A stretch of 64,000 nt of DNA from Dichetophora obliterata (taxonomy: Eukaryota > Arthropoda > Insecta > Diptera > Sciomyzidae): positions 121,992,920 to 122,056,919 of the forward strand of contig OY986438.1 in the NCBI GenBank assembly GCA_963920525.1, given 5' to 3'. The translations under genes were made by a program, and so were the position numbers. The notes beneath the pieces were generated by a model. It had not been told where the DNA came from, searched no databases, and saw nothing but the letters and a program-made list of their open reading frames with translations. Positions 1 to 11,848 of the stretch are shown here, piece after piece. Position 1 is the stretch's first letter; each line of letters opens with the position of its first letter.

Positions 1-484
1 CAAATCTATGCACCGTGGTTAATGTACTCAAAAAAATTAAAAGGTGCACTTTGCTTATACACTTGTCCTCTTTCGTACAAGCCGTTTTAGGATCACTTGT
101 TACAAAGCTTTTCACAAAATATAAAAATGTGCATGAGTATTGCAGAAGCCAGTCTTTCATACAGTTATTTGTGGATCTCACGACTTGGCGGTTCGTGAAA
201 AAGATCAATCCTCCAATCGTCCAGTTGATTATATACTTCTTCACGCAAAGACTAAAATCAGCTTACCAATCATCCAGCAACATTACCTTTTGAATATGGG
301 AAGGTGTCGCTGTTCAAACCATATCTCGACTGATTAAAATCATCTTTACAACGGTGTTTTTCTTCCTTTAAAGCGTGTACCGAAAATTGATGTAAAAGAA
401 TTTGTGAAATCGCGTTTATTTCAATATCGTTACCAATTTAATTTTATATTTTTCTCAATAAAGCCAATATGACAAGATTTACTC
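1..484. other. AT-rich sequence with no recognised gene
   Basis: Short overlapping open frames of 65-92 codons occur here, but none has a recognisable domain and their composition is that of noncoding DNA. The last part directly precedes a Penelope-like reverse transcriptase. It may be degraded upstream sequence of that element, although I cannot read an RT motif in it. Confidence 0.4.
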
Positions 485-497
485 ACAACTCAGAGGT

Positions 498-1117
498 ATG
501 TCGATGGGTTCCCCGGCATCACCGGTTATAGCGGACATCTTAATGGAAGAACTATTGGACAAAGCATTGGAGACATTGGAGTCAAAACCAAGACTAGTAA
601 CGAAATACGTAGATGACTTACTCGCTATAATAAAAATCAACATCAATGAGCCATTAAATGCACTAAATAAATTCCATAAAAATATAAAATTTACAAAAAG
701 GAAGAAGCAAACGATGGAAGATTACCATATCTGGACACACTAGTTATAAGAAACGGAAATAAATTAAAAATAGACTGGTATCAAAAACCTATGGCCACTG
801 GACGACTTATAAACTTTTATTCAAAACACCCAAAGCGGACAATAATCAACACAGCAAACAATTTTATTAAAAAAATATTAGACACAAGCGACTAGGAATT
901 CCATCAAAGCAATATAAAAAGAATAAAAACAATTCTACATGACAATGAATTTCCAGTAAAAACAACGAATAATTTAATCAGAAAGTATAAAAATGAAGGA
1001 ACACATCAACGAGATGAAAAACTTAAAAAAATATAAAAAGCTCTCACATATATCCCTAGTCTTTCAGAGAGACTCACAAAATCGGACATTTACAATAAGA
1101 ACAAGTATCAAATTGCG
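498..1117 (+). pseudogene. PLE reverse transcriptase fragment
   Basis: The frame starting at 498 reads MSMGSPASPVIADILMEELL and then KYVDDLLAII, matching the PLE RT motifs GSPLSPVIA and YVDD that bind template and catalytic metal. After about 700 the homology moves to another frame, where LPYLDTLVIR, DWYQKP and TGRLINFYSKHP are read. These are typical of the PLE thumb/linker region. TAG near 893 and TAA near 1035 interrupt it. The copy cannot make an active RT. The fingers domain upstream of GSP is missing or unrecognisable. Confidence 0.8.
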
Positions 1118-1558
1118 ATGAAGACTGACAACACTTTAAAACAACTTTACAGCAACACGAAATCAAAAGTGGATAAATTTGACAAGGCAAATGTTATTTA
1201 TAAAATAATATGCAATGGAGACGGGTCCAACATATGTGACCAAGCATATGTGAGGACAACAAGAAATAAACTACGGATAAGAATAGTTTCGCACAAATCA
1301 AACCAGAGATTACTCAACGGACCAATAGAGCAAAAAACAGCATTAGCGGCCCACTGCATTAAACGTAAGCACACACCGGACTTGGAAAGTACGAGAATTC
1401 TTCAACAGAAAAATAATTACGCGAAACGCTACACTCTAGAGATGCTCCACACCATAAATTTACCCCCTCAAAAACGACTCAATTTTAAAATGGATACGGA
1501 CAAATGCGCTCACATTTACAGACGATATGTAGAAAAATGCAACACAGTCAGAAACTAA
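1118..1558 (+). pseudogene. PLE GIY-YIG endonuclease domain
   Basis: This 146-codon open frame continues the linker of the PLE and contains VIYKIICNGDGSN followed by QAYVRTTRNKLRIRIVSHKS. These align with the GIY and YIG strands and the following Arg helix of PLE nucleases, which usually read YKI.C..C...YIG.T.R.L..R...H. The YIG triplet is changed to YVR, so activity is doubtful. The later stretch LESTRILQQKNNYAKRYTLE and the final DTDKCAHIYRRYV match the usual C-terminal pattern (ILD.E.N..KR...E and D.D...IY). The frame is open, but the upstream RT is broken, so I score the whole as a pseudogene. Confidence 0.8.
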
Positions 1559-1830
1559 GTGCCGGATGTGAAGTAAGTGTTTATTGTAGTAACCGTTTTT
1601 CAATGTTTAATGTTTTATATTTATATGTGCTTAATTCATTAATTATATGTAATCGCGTTTAAAAGTTGTTTAATGTAACGTTTCAAAAAATATTTATGTA
1701 AAATAAACTTTAATGTGAAAAAAATTGTATATTTTCTAATGTATACATGTTTACTCCAACAGTTTTTCCTGAGGATGACTTCCGATGAAAGTCAAAATAT
1801 TGGAAAAACAATAAATTAATAAAAAACATG

Positions 1831-3720
1831 ACAAGTTTTTAATTATTTATTTAAAAATAAGACCTTGAGCCCGATAACTTGAATAAATACAAATTTATTT
1901 TCTTTATCAGCTACATGAAACAATAATTGGCCGTCCCCCTGAGTAAAATACTGGCTACGCCCATTCACTTAAGTATAAAATTTTACAATTTGCATTACCA
2001 CTAAATTTTAAATACTATTGGAAATAACTGTTTTATTACTTTAAATACCAAATTAAATAATTTTGTTTCCTTTTTAGTAAAAAAAAAATCACAATCAAAT
2101 ATAAATGCTATTTTATAATTTTTATTTGACAAATTAAAAATAATATCATTGCAATCTATATTATTACTGTATATTCTAGTTAACCATTCAATCAAAGAGT
2201 TTCCTTGATCTGTAAATTTTTAATTGCAAAGAAACTACGTCATTAACAGAATTTTAAATTGTTAGTGTTAATATAAATTTCTGCCATTACCTTTAAAAAT
2301 TCAGTGGTAGTACAATTTTTTCCATTACCATTAAAATTTTAAATTACCACTAAATTTTAGTGGTAATATTTTCATAAGAATTGATAACAACTTCTAAGAA
2401 ATATATTAAAAAAACACTGGTAAAAGGTCCGTTATCGCTACATTTTGGAGTAGGATAGGATAAAATTATTTCAGGTTGGCAAAACTATAGCTAACTGAAA
2501 GTACAACGATAGCTCCTTACACATTTCGAATTGACAAATACGAGTACAATACAAAATTTCCATTTTTTCAGGACTTCTATACTCAACGATTTATTAAAAA
2601 TTAAAATTTTTGTTTCCTTTTATAGTCTTGTAATTGTATTTATTTTTTCCTTATATACTATGGGGGTTTGAACCACGAAAACCCCCGTTTGGCGACGTCA
2701 CGATGCTCAGTGCTGTGAATATGAAAAAGCAAAATTGTCTGTATCTGAAAGTATGCAACTGATGAATCAAAGCAACCAGCATTCAGCTTATCTCGACCAC
2801 AAAATATTTTTAAAAACAATTGAGAATATGTGATGGTTAAAAAAACAAATTTAAGAGTTCCACAAAACATGTAAGATCCAGAGCACAACATAACATTACA
2901 AAACATGACATAGCTTTTGCCACATAAAACCACAAAACCTAATTAAAATCTAAAGTAAGGAATTTAAAACTTTACTTAATTAAAAGCTCAAAGCAAGATG
3001 TATTCAAGCATCAAGAGTTAAAGTTATTCCAAGTCTTTTTGCTGAACTTTACTATAAAAACACATGAGGATAAAAAAGTATAAGAAACAAAACTTCAAAA
3101 ACAGCCCTTAACTTCGTTGATAAGTAGTTCAACGTGTGCTTCACGTATCTCGTGATAAAAGCGAACACTTGTACAGAAATAGCTGCACACTATTGTTGCG
3201 AGCTACTTCACCTAACGAACCACAGCGGAGAACGAAAATCTAGGTCGGTTCAATGCCAGAATATGAATTAAAGTAACATATTTATAATTTAAATTTTTTT
3301 ATGAATAACAACTAAGCATAAGAGTAAGTCTAATTGATAGATTAGCGAAAATAAAAATTATATCATTTATTTTGGACAAAGAATTCTGTAGTTTCTTTGA
3401 AGCGATATAAATTCGCAATACATCAAAAACTTTAAATTTTATATTAGTTCCATCATTTGAAAAAGTTTCATGCATGCATAAAAAGTACTTATTTTAAAAA
3501 ATTTGCAGTAAAAACATTTATTTTTTAAATATGTTAATTTTTTTATGCCTTGAATAGGGAGCATTCCACGGGAAATGGGAAAATGAGTCATTTTCTTAAA
3601 TTGATATAATTATAACCAATTTATTCTTAATGCAATGTATAAAAGTTAAATTTACATGATCTGTAAAAATTATTTAGAAAAAACAAGATTAAATATTTCT
3701 TCTACTATGACAAGTTGTTG
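1831..3720. other. AT-rich intergenic sequence, no gene seen
   Basis: No coding exon is visible. A small palindrome at 2344-2366 has 11-bp arms (TTACCACTAAA) around a single T, and degenerate copies of its half-site occur near 1992 and 2316. This looks like a fragment of a small inverted-repeat element. The rest is simple AT-rich sequence. Confidence 0.4.
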
Positions 3721-3749
3721 TTTATTGTGAACGAGTCGTACGATTTTTT

Positions 3750-4130
3750 CCCACCAGTCCCACGATGTCCCACCAGTCACAATTTCTACTTTCTATATTT
3801 TCTTGTAAAAACTAAACTTGATGCTTACTTTAAGTTTGTGTTTAAGTCTATTTAATCATTTCATAGCATAGCAAAAGACATCCTGCTATGTATAGTATTT
3901 GGGCTACAATCTCGGTTGACAGTGCAGAAGGCAGAGGTGAGGTATTTTTGACTGTCCCACCAGTCACACTCCTTTAACCAATGAAATGTCACCAAAATAT
4001 TTATATGAGTCATTTTTTCGGTATTTAGTCGGTTATTTAGTCGGTTTATAATCTATTGTAAAATACCTATTTGATCATTATATTACATCAAAATTCTGTG
4101 ATTCTGGAGTAAACTGTCCCACCAGTCACT
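3750..4130. repeat. Dispersed TCCCACCAGTCAC motif cluster
   Basis: The motif CCCACCAGTC(A/C)C occurs four times on the plus strand: at about 3750, 3767-3780, 3953-3967 and 4115-4129. The spacing is irregular, so this is not a simple tandem array. The last copy is followed by TGTGGAAAGCCCC, and a related GGGAGCATTCCACGGG lies near 3558 in inverted sense. This suggests the remnant of a TIR element about 570 bp long. Confidence 0.35.
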
Positions 4131-5211
4131 GTGGAAAGCCCCATATATTTCTTCGTACTTTTTGTGCAAAATATTTTTTATTATATTTTTTTTATACTTT
4201 TTTAATTATTTTTGAAGTGAAACTTCTTAGGCGGCGATTTGATATTTTCGAGTCTCGTCACGAAAAACTTTCGCAATGAAAAATATTTCGAGTCTCGTCA
4301 CGTTTTTGTGTACACGAGCAATTATGTTTTCTTTTTTTTTGTGTTTTTTGTATGGGTGTACGCCAGAATAGGTGTGTGCAGAAGAAATGTTGAGGGGGGA
4401 ATATATGACCAGCTGATACATTTGACCCACCTAGGGGTCATCGATTTTTTTTAAAAGAACTAAAATAGACATTTTTTTCTATTTTAAAGTGAAACTTCTT
4501 AAATTTCTCGTCACGAAAAATTTTGTAGATTTGTATTGGGACCCGAAGAAGGGTGGCAGATGGAGTGTAGGTGTGTTCAGAAGAAATGTTGAGGAAGAAA
4601 TTTAAATAAATTTTATTATTTTTTATTAGTTTTTCCTTACATTTATTGTTTACAATTTTTTAATATTTTTTTATTACATATTATTTTTTAATATTTTTTA
4701 TTATTTTTTTTTTTATTACATGAATTAAATTGTTAGCTTTTATTTTTACTATTTTTTATTTTTACTATTTTTGTATTATTTTTTTAATAGTTTTTTCTTA
4801 TTTTTATTATTTTTATTATTTATATTATTTATATTATTTTTATAATTTTTTATTTTTTTATTATTTTTTATTATTTTGATTTTATATGATTTAAATACAA
4901 ATTCTAAATGTTTGATAGTTTACTGATAGACTGTTGAACTCCATACTAATAACATAAGCATAAAGACTACAGTAAAGCAAAAAAATACAACAACAAACAT
5001 GAAAATATGAAATGGGAAAAAACTTAGAAATTGACACTTCAAATCTCATCGCCTTTGTAATGCAGTGCGCTAATGCGCGCTTGCATGGGGTATTAAAAAG
5101 ATTTCTGATGAAGCCTTTGGCAGGGCCGAAATTGCAATAAAATCAGTTAGTGATGTTTTCCTTTTCATATTGAAAAACGTTGTTATTGTTGTTATTTCGT
5201 TGAAAAGATTC

Positions 5212-5235
5212 GTTAGAACAATTAATTGTTCTAAC
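5212..5235. repeat. Perfect 24-bp palindrome (left foldback arm)
   Basis: The half-site GTTAGAACAATT is followed by its exact reverse complement. An identical copy lies at 7241-7264 in the other arm. A protein-binding site of the element is possible but unproven. Confidence 0.8.
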
Positions 5236-5391
5236 TTTGACCTAAAGCTAAAAAAACGATTTTAAACTATCGAACAAATAGAATTTGTATTTAAAATCAA
5301 GTATGATTTAAACTATCAAACATTTAGAATTTGTATTTAAATCATATAAAATCAACATAATAAATAACAAGGTCATTTAGAAAAAACTGGA

Positions 5392-5767
5392 ATTTTTTAT
5401 CGTTTTTTATCATTTTTTATTATTTTTTATTATTTTTTATTATTTTTTATTATTTTTTATTATTTTTTATTATTTTTTATTATTTTTTATTATTTTTTAT
5501 TATTTTTTATTATTTTTTATTATTTTTTATTATTTTGTATTATTTTTTATTATTTTTTATTATTTTTTATTATTTTTTATTATTTTTTATTATTTTTTAT
5601 TATTTTTTATTATTTTTTATTATTTTTTATTATTTTTTATTATTTTTTATTATTTTTTATTATTTTTTATTATTTTTTATTATTTTTTATTATTTTTTAT
5701 TATTTTTTATTATTTTTTATTATTTTTTATTATTTTTTATTATTTTTTATTATTTTTTATTATTTTG
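5392..5767. repeat. 10-bp satellite array (TATTTTTTAT)n
   Basis: About 37 head-to-tail copies of a 10-bp unit TATTTTTTAT are nearly identical, with single T-to-G changes near 5537 and 5767. The open frame through it (repeated FYYFLLFFII) is a by-product of the repeat. The array lies inside the foldback structure. Confidence 0.95.
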
Positions 5768-5796
5768 TACTATTTTTTGCTTATTTATATTAATTT

Positions 5797-5889
5797 TAAT
5801 TTTTTTTAATTTTTTTTAATTTTTTTTAATTTTTTTTAATTTTTTTTAATTTTTTTTAATTTTTTTTAATTTTTTTTAATTTTTTTTTT
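5797..5889. repeat. 10-bp satellite array (AATTTTTTTT)n
   Basis: About nine copies of a second 10-bp unit, AATTTTTTTT, lie immediately after the first array. The two arrays share period and T-richness, which suggests derivation from one another by slippage. Confidence 0.9.
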
Positions 5890-7240
5890 TATTTTTGTCT
5901 GTTATTTTTTTAATACTTTTGTATCATTTTAGAATTATATTTGTATTATTTTTTATTACTTTTTTATAAGCTGCGTTCCATTCGCTTCAAAATAATCCAG
6001 ATTATTTTTTTTACATGCAAAGCAAAAACAAAAATAGTAATCCTATAGCAAATAGGATTATTTTTGCTATCCATATAAAATTGTGATATAGCCTTTAAAA
6101 AATGTGAAACACAGGTGCAGCACCTGTATATTTTTATGAGTTGTCATTTCATTTTATGAATTATTTGTTTGTTTGATACAATGACTATTAGTTAGCCATG
6201 ACAGCTACCTGTTTTTTCACGAGCTGCGACCATCGAAAGTTAAACAAAAGAAAACAAAACAAACCGCGTGTGTCACACACATTGGATGCATTCAGCGGAG
6301 CCAACAATTGCACTTAAATTATTTATATAATTGCATAATATTATTAATTAAATTAAATAATTTACAATTTTTCTGACGTTTAGAGTAAAACACATACAGA
6401 GAAAAACACAGTTCACTAAGGTCTCGCTACCATAACAGTTCGCAACAATTTTGAACGACACACGATCTCATGACACCTAATAGTTATTATATCATGATTG
6501 CTTGTTTGAATTTAATTTTGACTGCAACGGTAGTGCCCTCTACGAGTCGTTTTTCTTGTCGTTCCTTTGAGAAAATTTGTTATCGCGATTATATTAAGGC
6601 GAAAGGAACGCAGCTATTATTTTTTTATATTGTTTTTTTATATTATTTTTTAATATTTCTTACTTTTTTTATTATTCGTTTTTATATTTATTAATATTTT
6701 TTACTTTTTTTATTATTCGTTTTTATATTTTCTAGTTTTTTGGAATTTTTTCAATATGTTTTTGAGGAAGGTTACTCTCAAAAATACAAAAAATAAACAA
6801 ATTTTGACAATTTTAGAACATTGAAATTACATACGAAGATTTTGATTGAGGATTATGGCCATGTCTACTTTCAACATAATTTATTAAATTTTGTAAATTT
6901 AAAATCAAAACGCAATACATATAATACTTTGAAATTAGAAGAGGAACTTACATCCGATGCCACATCGCCTTTTAAATATGTTCCTCTCGTCAGTGCAGAA
7001 TACAAGGGAGTTTTTCTGTTTAAATTTCGTCAGACAATCGACGACGTTCCTTTAATGACTCAAAAATGTACTTTGTAATATACTGTAACGCTATACATAA
7101 AATTTTTATAAAATATTATGTTGACTTTATATGATTTAAATACAAATTCTAAATGTTTGATAGTTTAAATCATACTTGATTTTAAATACAAATTCTAGTT
7201 GTTTGATAGTTTAAAATCGTTTATTGAGCTTAAGGTCAAA

Positions 7241-7264
7241 GTTAGAACAATTAATTGTTCTAAC
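7241..7264. repeat. Perfect 24-bp palindrome (right foldback arm)
   Basis: This is identical to the palindrome at 5212-5235. It has stayed exact although the surrounding arms have diverged. Confidence 0.8.
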
Positions 7265-8181
7265 GAATTTTTCCAAAGAAACAACAACAACAACAACAAA
7301 GTTTTTTCAATATGAAAAGGAAAAAATCACTAGCTGATTTTATTGCACAATTTCTGCCCTGCTAAAAGCGTCATCAGAAATCTTTGTGATACCCGTGCAA
7401 GCGCGCATTAACGCACTGCACCACCGGGGCGATGAGATTTGAAGTGTCAATTTCTCAGTTTTTTCTCAATTTCAAAATTTCACATTTTTTTGTTGTATTT
7501 CTGTTTTACTTTAGTCTCTATGCTTATGTTATATGTTATAAGTTTAGTAATGTTTTATTTTTAAAAAAAATTTTCTTTATTTTTTATGTAATTCTTTGCG
7601 CTTTTTAGGTAATTTTTGTCAGTTTTTATGTAATTTTCTGCAGGTTTTAGGTAGTTTTCTGCAATTTTTATGTAATTTTTGTAGGTAGCTTTTTGCAGTT
7701 TGTTAGGTCATCAAAATCTGAGCCCTGTATATGATTTTTTACCATTTGTATTCAAAACCATGGTTTGTAGAAAGTTTAGCAATGCTTATATTTCACGTTA
7801 AACGGACCGACCCCTGTCATTTGACCGGATTCAAGCTTTTAAAAATACAAATATATTGATTTTGGTTTCACCAGCTCAACTTATGACGTTTTGAATATCA
7901 AGAATATCATATTATTAAGATTCTATCACTATTATGTATAATAAGAAATGCATAGTAGTAGCCAGAGGAAAAATGAAACCATATAATGCAAAGTACGTTT
8001 AGTGTTAAAGAAAATTTTTCAAAACATATGATAAAAAGTACGTTTAGTGTTAAAGACAATTTTTCAAAAACATTCTAGACAACCTTTATGTTTCCGTAAA
8101 CAAAATAGGCATTGAAAATTTTTTTAGAGATTAAGAGGAATATATATTATTTTTAATATTTTTATATATATATATATATAC

Positions 8182-8493
8182 ATTAGGGCGGGTCAAATTC
8201 TGGCTCAGCGAAATTCGTAAAATACATGTAATTTCAAGACTTTTTCTCCACTACAGCATATACAAATTCTGAAAAAAGCTGTGCGGACTTTCGTAAATAG
8301 ATTCATACACATACATTGATACATTCATATTTTATAATTGAGAACAAAATCTATTTACGAAAGTCCGCACAGCTTTTTTTCAGAATTTGTATATGCTGTA
8401 GTGGAGAAAAAGTCTTGAAATTACATGTATTTTACGAATTTCGCTGAGCCAGACCTCCAAAAAATTCGTCCATACAAATTGACCCGCCCTAAT
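8182..8493. mobile_element. MITE with long hairpin, TIR ATTAGGGCGGGTCAA
   Basis: The 312-bp element begins ATTAGGGCGGGTCAA and ends with the reverse complement. Arms 8200-8305 and 8348-8452 are almost perfectly complementary with a loop of about 42 bp, so it folds into a long hairpin. ATAC flanks both ends and may be a 4-bp duplication, but it sits in a TA microsatellite, so this is weak. A similar end (GACCCACCCTAA) occurs near 14990. Noncoding. Confidence 0.85.
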
Positions 8494-10741
8494 ATACATA
8501 TATTTTTTATATTAATTTTTTTATTAAGTTCTTTTTTTATTTTTAGGTTTTTTATTTATTTATTTTTTTATTTTTAGGTTTTTTATTTATTTATTTTTTT
8601 ATTTTTACCAATAGTTTTTAAAAATTTATTTATTTGAGAAGCACCTTTTGTATGGTTTACAACTGGGTTAATGCGATAGCAAAAAGCAAACGAAATGAGA
8701 ATAAAAAAACTGACACAACGAATAACTACTTGTGCGTTGTGGCTAGAACAATGGCAGCACCAACTTGGGAGATAAAGCAAATGTGGTCAATTTAACTGCA
8801 CAAAATTGACCCCTTTTTTGTGCTGAACAAACAGCCTTCTTACCTCAACACACCGGAAGGAGAAGAGAAAGAATAGTGTTAGTGTGAGTGTGAGGAGGCA
8901 CTTTAGGCGCGTATAGCTGACATTGTTTGTTTTTTTTCCCTTTCCTTTCCCTATTCTGTTCAACGACGACGACGACGACGATGCGGCTCCTGTCGTAAAC
9001 GGCCTAAATAAATGGTTATTGTTGCTATTTGTGAGCTCAACCAGCCACTGATCAAGTTAATTCAATTTTTTTTTTGCCTTATTTTGCAGCAGAGTTTTCC
9101 TCAACTTCAAGCGTTTAAAATGCAAACATAACGAGATTTAAAACAAAATTAAAGGGACAAAATCCACTTCCGCTGTGGTTGTCCTTTTGAATATCGTCGC
9201 CCACTTAAGGCTGCCAATTTGCATACATATATTATTGATTCGCTTTTCTCTCTCTGTTCAATGTTTAAGTGTATTTAAGTGCTTTTTACATGTGTGTCGA
9301 GCCTTTAAAAATGGGCGTTTAATGCGACAGTTTTTTATTTTTTTTTATTACATTTTTAAAATTATGCTACAAAGAAAAAGAATCAAAAAATTTACACAAT
9401 CTCGAGTAAGTGACAAATAAAGTTGCCCATGTTTGTCCATAAATTCTCAAGTAATGTTGGACGCCGTCTAGTCGTTACCAAGGCAAATGCTACTTAAAGG
9501 TAGAACATACTTTGGAAAATATGTTTTGCATTTTTAATTTCTTTAATGCTGTTCTACTGTACGCTAAGCTCGTGATTTCTGCTAGATAATAATATTAAAG
9601 GTTGAAAAGGATTTCTTTTTTTTGTTATTTTCATTTTGCTTATTGAATGAAAGACTTCGACTGAAAGTCAAAGTAGTGGAAATGCAATAAATTCAAATTT
9701 ATTGCAGCAATAGAAGCCAACACAGTCGAACAACAGCCAGTATTTATATCCTGCAAACCTCTATTTAAAACTGCAGGAACATACAAGAATGAATGGAATG
9801 AATGTGAAATAAAAAAATGAAGCGAAAACATAAAACCTAAGGGTATAAAAATCTTTTCAAACTGGGTTAAAAGCACGTAGTTATCGATTAGCTGGCGCCT
9901 AAATAGTTGTTGTTGTTAACGACAACAACAACGAAGAAAACATTGAGATAGCAAGCAACAGACGAATTCACATACATTTAGCAACAATTTAAAGTTTACA
10001 ACAATCATAACAACAAACAATTAATTGCTACACAATAACAACAACAAGCTTTGAAATTCATACAAGGTGAACAATCAGAGTTATTGTTAGTGTCGGTGAG
10101 TCGAAGTCGCAATCTAAACCGACAGAAAAAAAAATATATCATGTAAATAAAAATTGTTTGATAACTTAAAAGATAGAAATTAGAAAAAGGTACAAACAAT
10201 CACTAGAATTTTTGTTTACACAAAAAATGTCGCGATAAAAATGAAGGTGGTGTCAGAGATCACAAAGTCATGCTTGAATTGTTGTGACTGCCTGTGTTAA
10301 GATAAAATACAGCAAAATTGCTACTATTTTTAATGAAAAACTCATGAGAAGAATTAAATTGTTTGATTCTTTTTGAAACATTTGACGTGGTTTTTTCGGT
10401 TGCGACTCAGTTTTAAAGTGCCATTCCGAAGCTTTTTGACTCGTTAATCTATGTTTTACCAACAGTTACAATAAGTTTTATGAATAAGGGATCGTAATGG
10501 ACTCGTTCTTTATTTTTTAAGAGAATTCAGATCTAGTCGAACGGTGACACGTTCACGCCCAGGGATAAGTCTAAAGACCTGCTGCCACCTTCTGTAACAT
10601 TTTTAGCGATTCGGTACACGAAGTTTCATTTGGAATGCAAAATTTGAGACAAATTCTACCAATTTTTTTTTATCTATTGTTAAAATCGCTAAATACACTT
10701 GAGAAGAACTGCAACAGCGAGCCCAGTTCACAAACTATATG
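8494..10741. other. Intergenic sequence, no exon recognised
   Basis: The stretch holds a GC-richer patch at 8810-9060 with a short (ACG)n run at about 8962-8981. A (CAA/TTG)-rich stretch lies at 9900-10060, with an imperfect GTTGTTGTTAACGACAACAAC palindrome near 9907. The GC-richer patch could be promoter or UTR sequence of an unseen gene, but no open frame or splice pattern supports that. Confidence 0.4.
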
Positions 10742-11848
10742 ACATACACGCAGAGAAAATACATAGTTGCAATAAACATGTTTTAAGAGGATCATAGTAT
10801 GATTTCGATTATGATTGTTGCTAACATGTTCTTAAACATATATTTTTTTTGATCATAATAAAATCATTAGCACAACTATATTTAGAAAAGGAACTTTTTT
10901 GTAGGATCCAAAATAAATAATATTGAAACAATCATTATTCTCTTATTGGGTCGAAAATAGAATGATTGCAACAACTATATTATGAATTTATTTTTTGGAT
11001 CCAGAATATTATTGAAGCAATAATTTTTTTTTATTTTAATGCATTCACATTTTCACAACAATTAACTAAGATATCTCCAGAGGTTTGCCATTGTCTGGGC
11101 TGAACAGAAACATTAATTCAATTGAAAAATCTTTGAACCGCGGCTTTTTCGCTTACGAGCCACGGACACAACCAGTAGGCCACAGCCGTCACTATAGCTC
11201 GCCTGACTAATGTTATTCATAAACATGATACATTAAGTGCATTGTCACAAAAATAGCAATATGTGGGATAAACAAAATATGGTCAGAATTGCGAAATATA
11301 TTTACGGCAAATAAAAATATGTTTGCTACAATTAAAGTCGAAAATATCACTTTTCTGCGTGCTGCTTTTAGGATAAGGCGATTAAAAGCAAAGCACAATA
11401 AATGAACAGTTGACAAACGAAACGGCTCATAGCCAGGAATCGATAAAACTTGTTGTGTCTGAATGAAGTGAAAGGTTTTCCTGCAAACTGTTCAGACACA
11501 ATAAGTTCTTTCGATTTTTGGTTATGTTCAGCTTCGTTTGCCCACAATCAAAGAATAGTTCAGACAAAAATTCAAAATTCTAATATGTTTGTCTCTATAA
11601 TAATCTCATTTATCATGATTGACAGAACCACAACATTTTTGTTGCAACTAATAGTTGAGGCAATCATAGTGTGTTGACGATTTCAATGATGTTATGATTT
11701 CAACTTTAATGTTATTTTTGATACCACCATTAGTAAAAAATGACTTTAAGGCAAAAATTTGTGTTTGCAGCAATAGTACAATAATTTTAGTAAGAAAAAT
11801 ATTATTGCAGTAATCATGTCTCAACCATGTCTTTTCTCTGAGTGTAGG
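10742..11848. mobile_element. TIR element, ends ACGCAGAGAAAATACAT-like
   Basis: The left end ACGCAGAGAAAATACATAG (10748 onward) and the right end CATGTCTTTTCTCTGAGTGT (to about 11847) are inverted repeats with a few mismatches, defining an element of about 1.1 kb. Internally there is a smaller inverted pair, ACTTGTTGTGTCTGAA and TTCAGACACAATAAGT (about 11448-11505). No transposase is readable. Boundaries are approximate. Confidence 0.55.

Larger units (their letters stand above)
485..1830 (+). mobile_element. Penelope-like retroelement, decayed copy
   Basis: A Penelope-like element (PLE) remnant is read on the plus strand: an RT segment, a linker and a GIY-YIG-type endonuclease domain, followed by an AT-rich tail. 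PLEs are retroelements that combine a telomerase-related RT with a GIY-YIG nuclease. The copy is 5'-truncated, because only the RT motifs from the GSPxSP region onward are visible. It carries at least one frameshift (about 700-715) and stop codons near 893 and 1035. Near 1769-1797 the tail holds a CTGAGGA motif followed by a 6-bp hairpin, the type of 3' sequence in which PLEs carry hammerhead-like motifs. The ends are estimated, as no target duplication was found. Confidence 0.85.
4951..7531. mobile_element. Large foldback (long inverted repeat) structure
   Basis: The left arm (about 4951-5362) and right arm (about 7114-7531) are reverse complements of each other over about 415 bp with scattered mismatches. 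Each arm holds the same 24-bp perfect palindrome and a conserved GC-richer block ending in AATGCGCGCTTGCA. Between the arms lie two satellite arrays, an AT-rich stretch and an unrecognised 85-codon frame (6821-7078). The left arm's inner end, TATGATTTAAATACAAATTC in inverted form, is repeated once more at about 4886-4925, outside the arm. This is the architecture of a foldback-type DNA element. No transposase is seen, and no clear target duplication. Confidence 0.65.

Noticed and set aside
5535..5819. 94-codon open frame with repeated FYYFLLFFII
   Set aside because: Produced by translating the 10-bp satellite array, not a protein.
4620..5960. Possible CRISPR or telomere-like array
   Set aside because: Units are 10 bp, T-rich and contiguous without spacers. 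This is a simple satellite.
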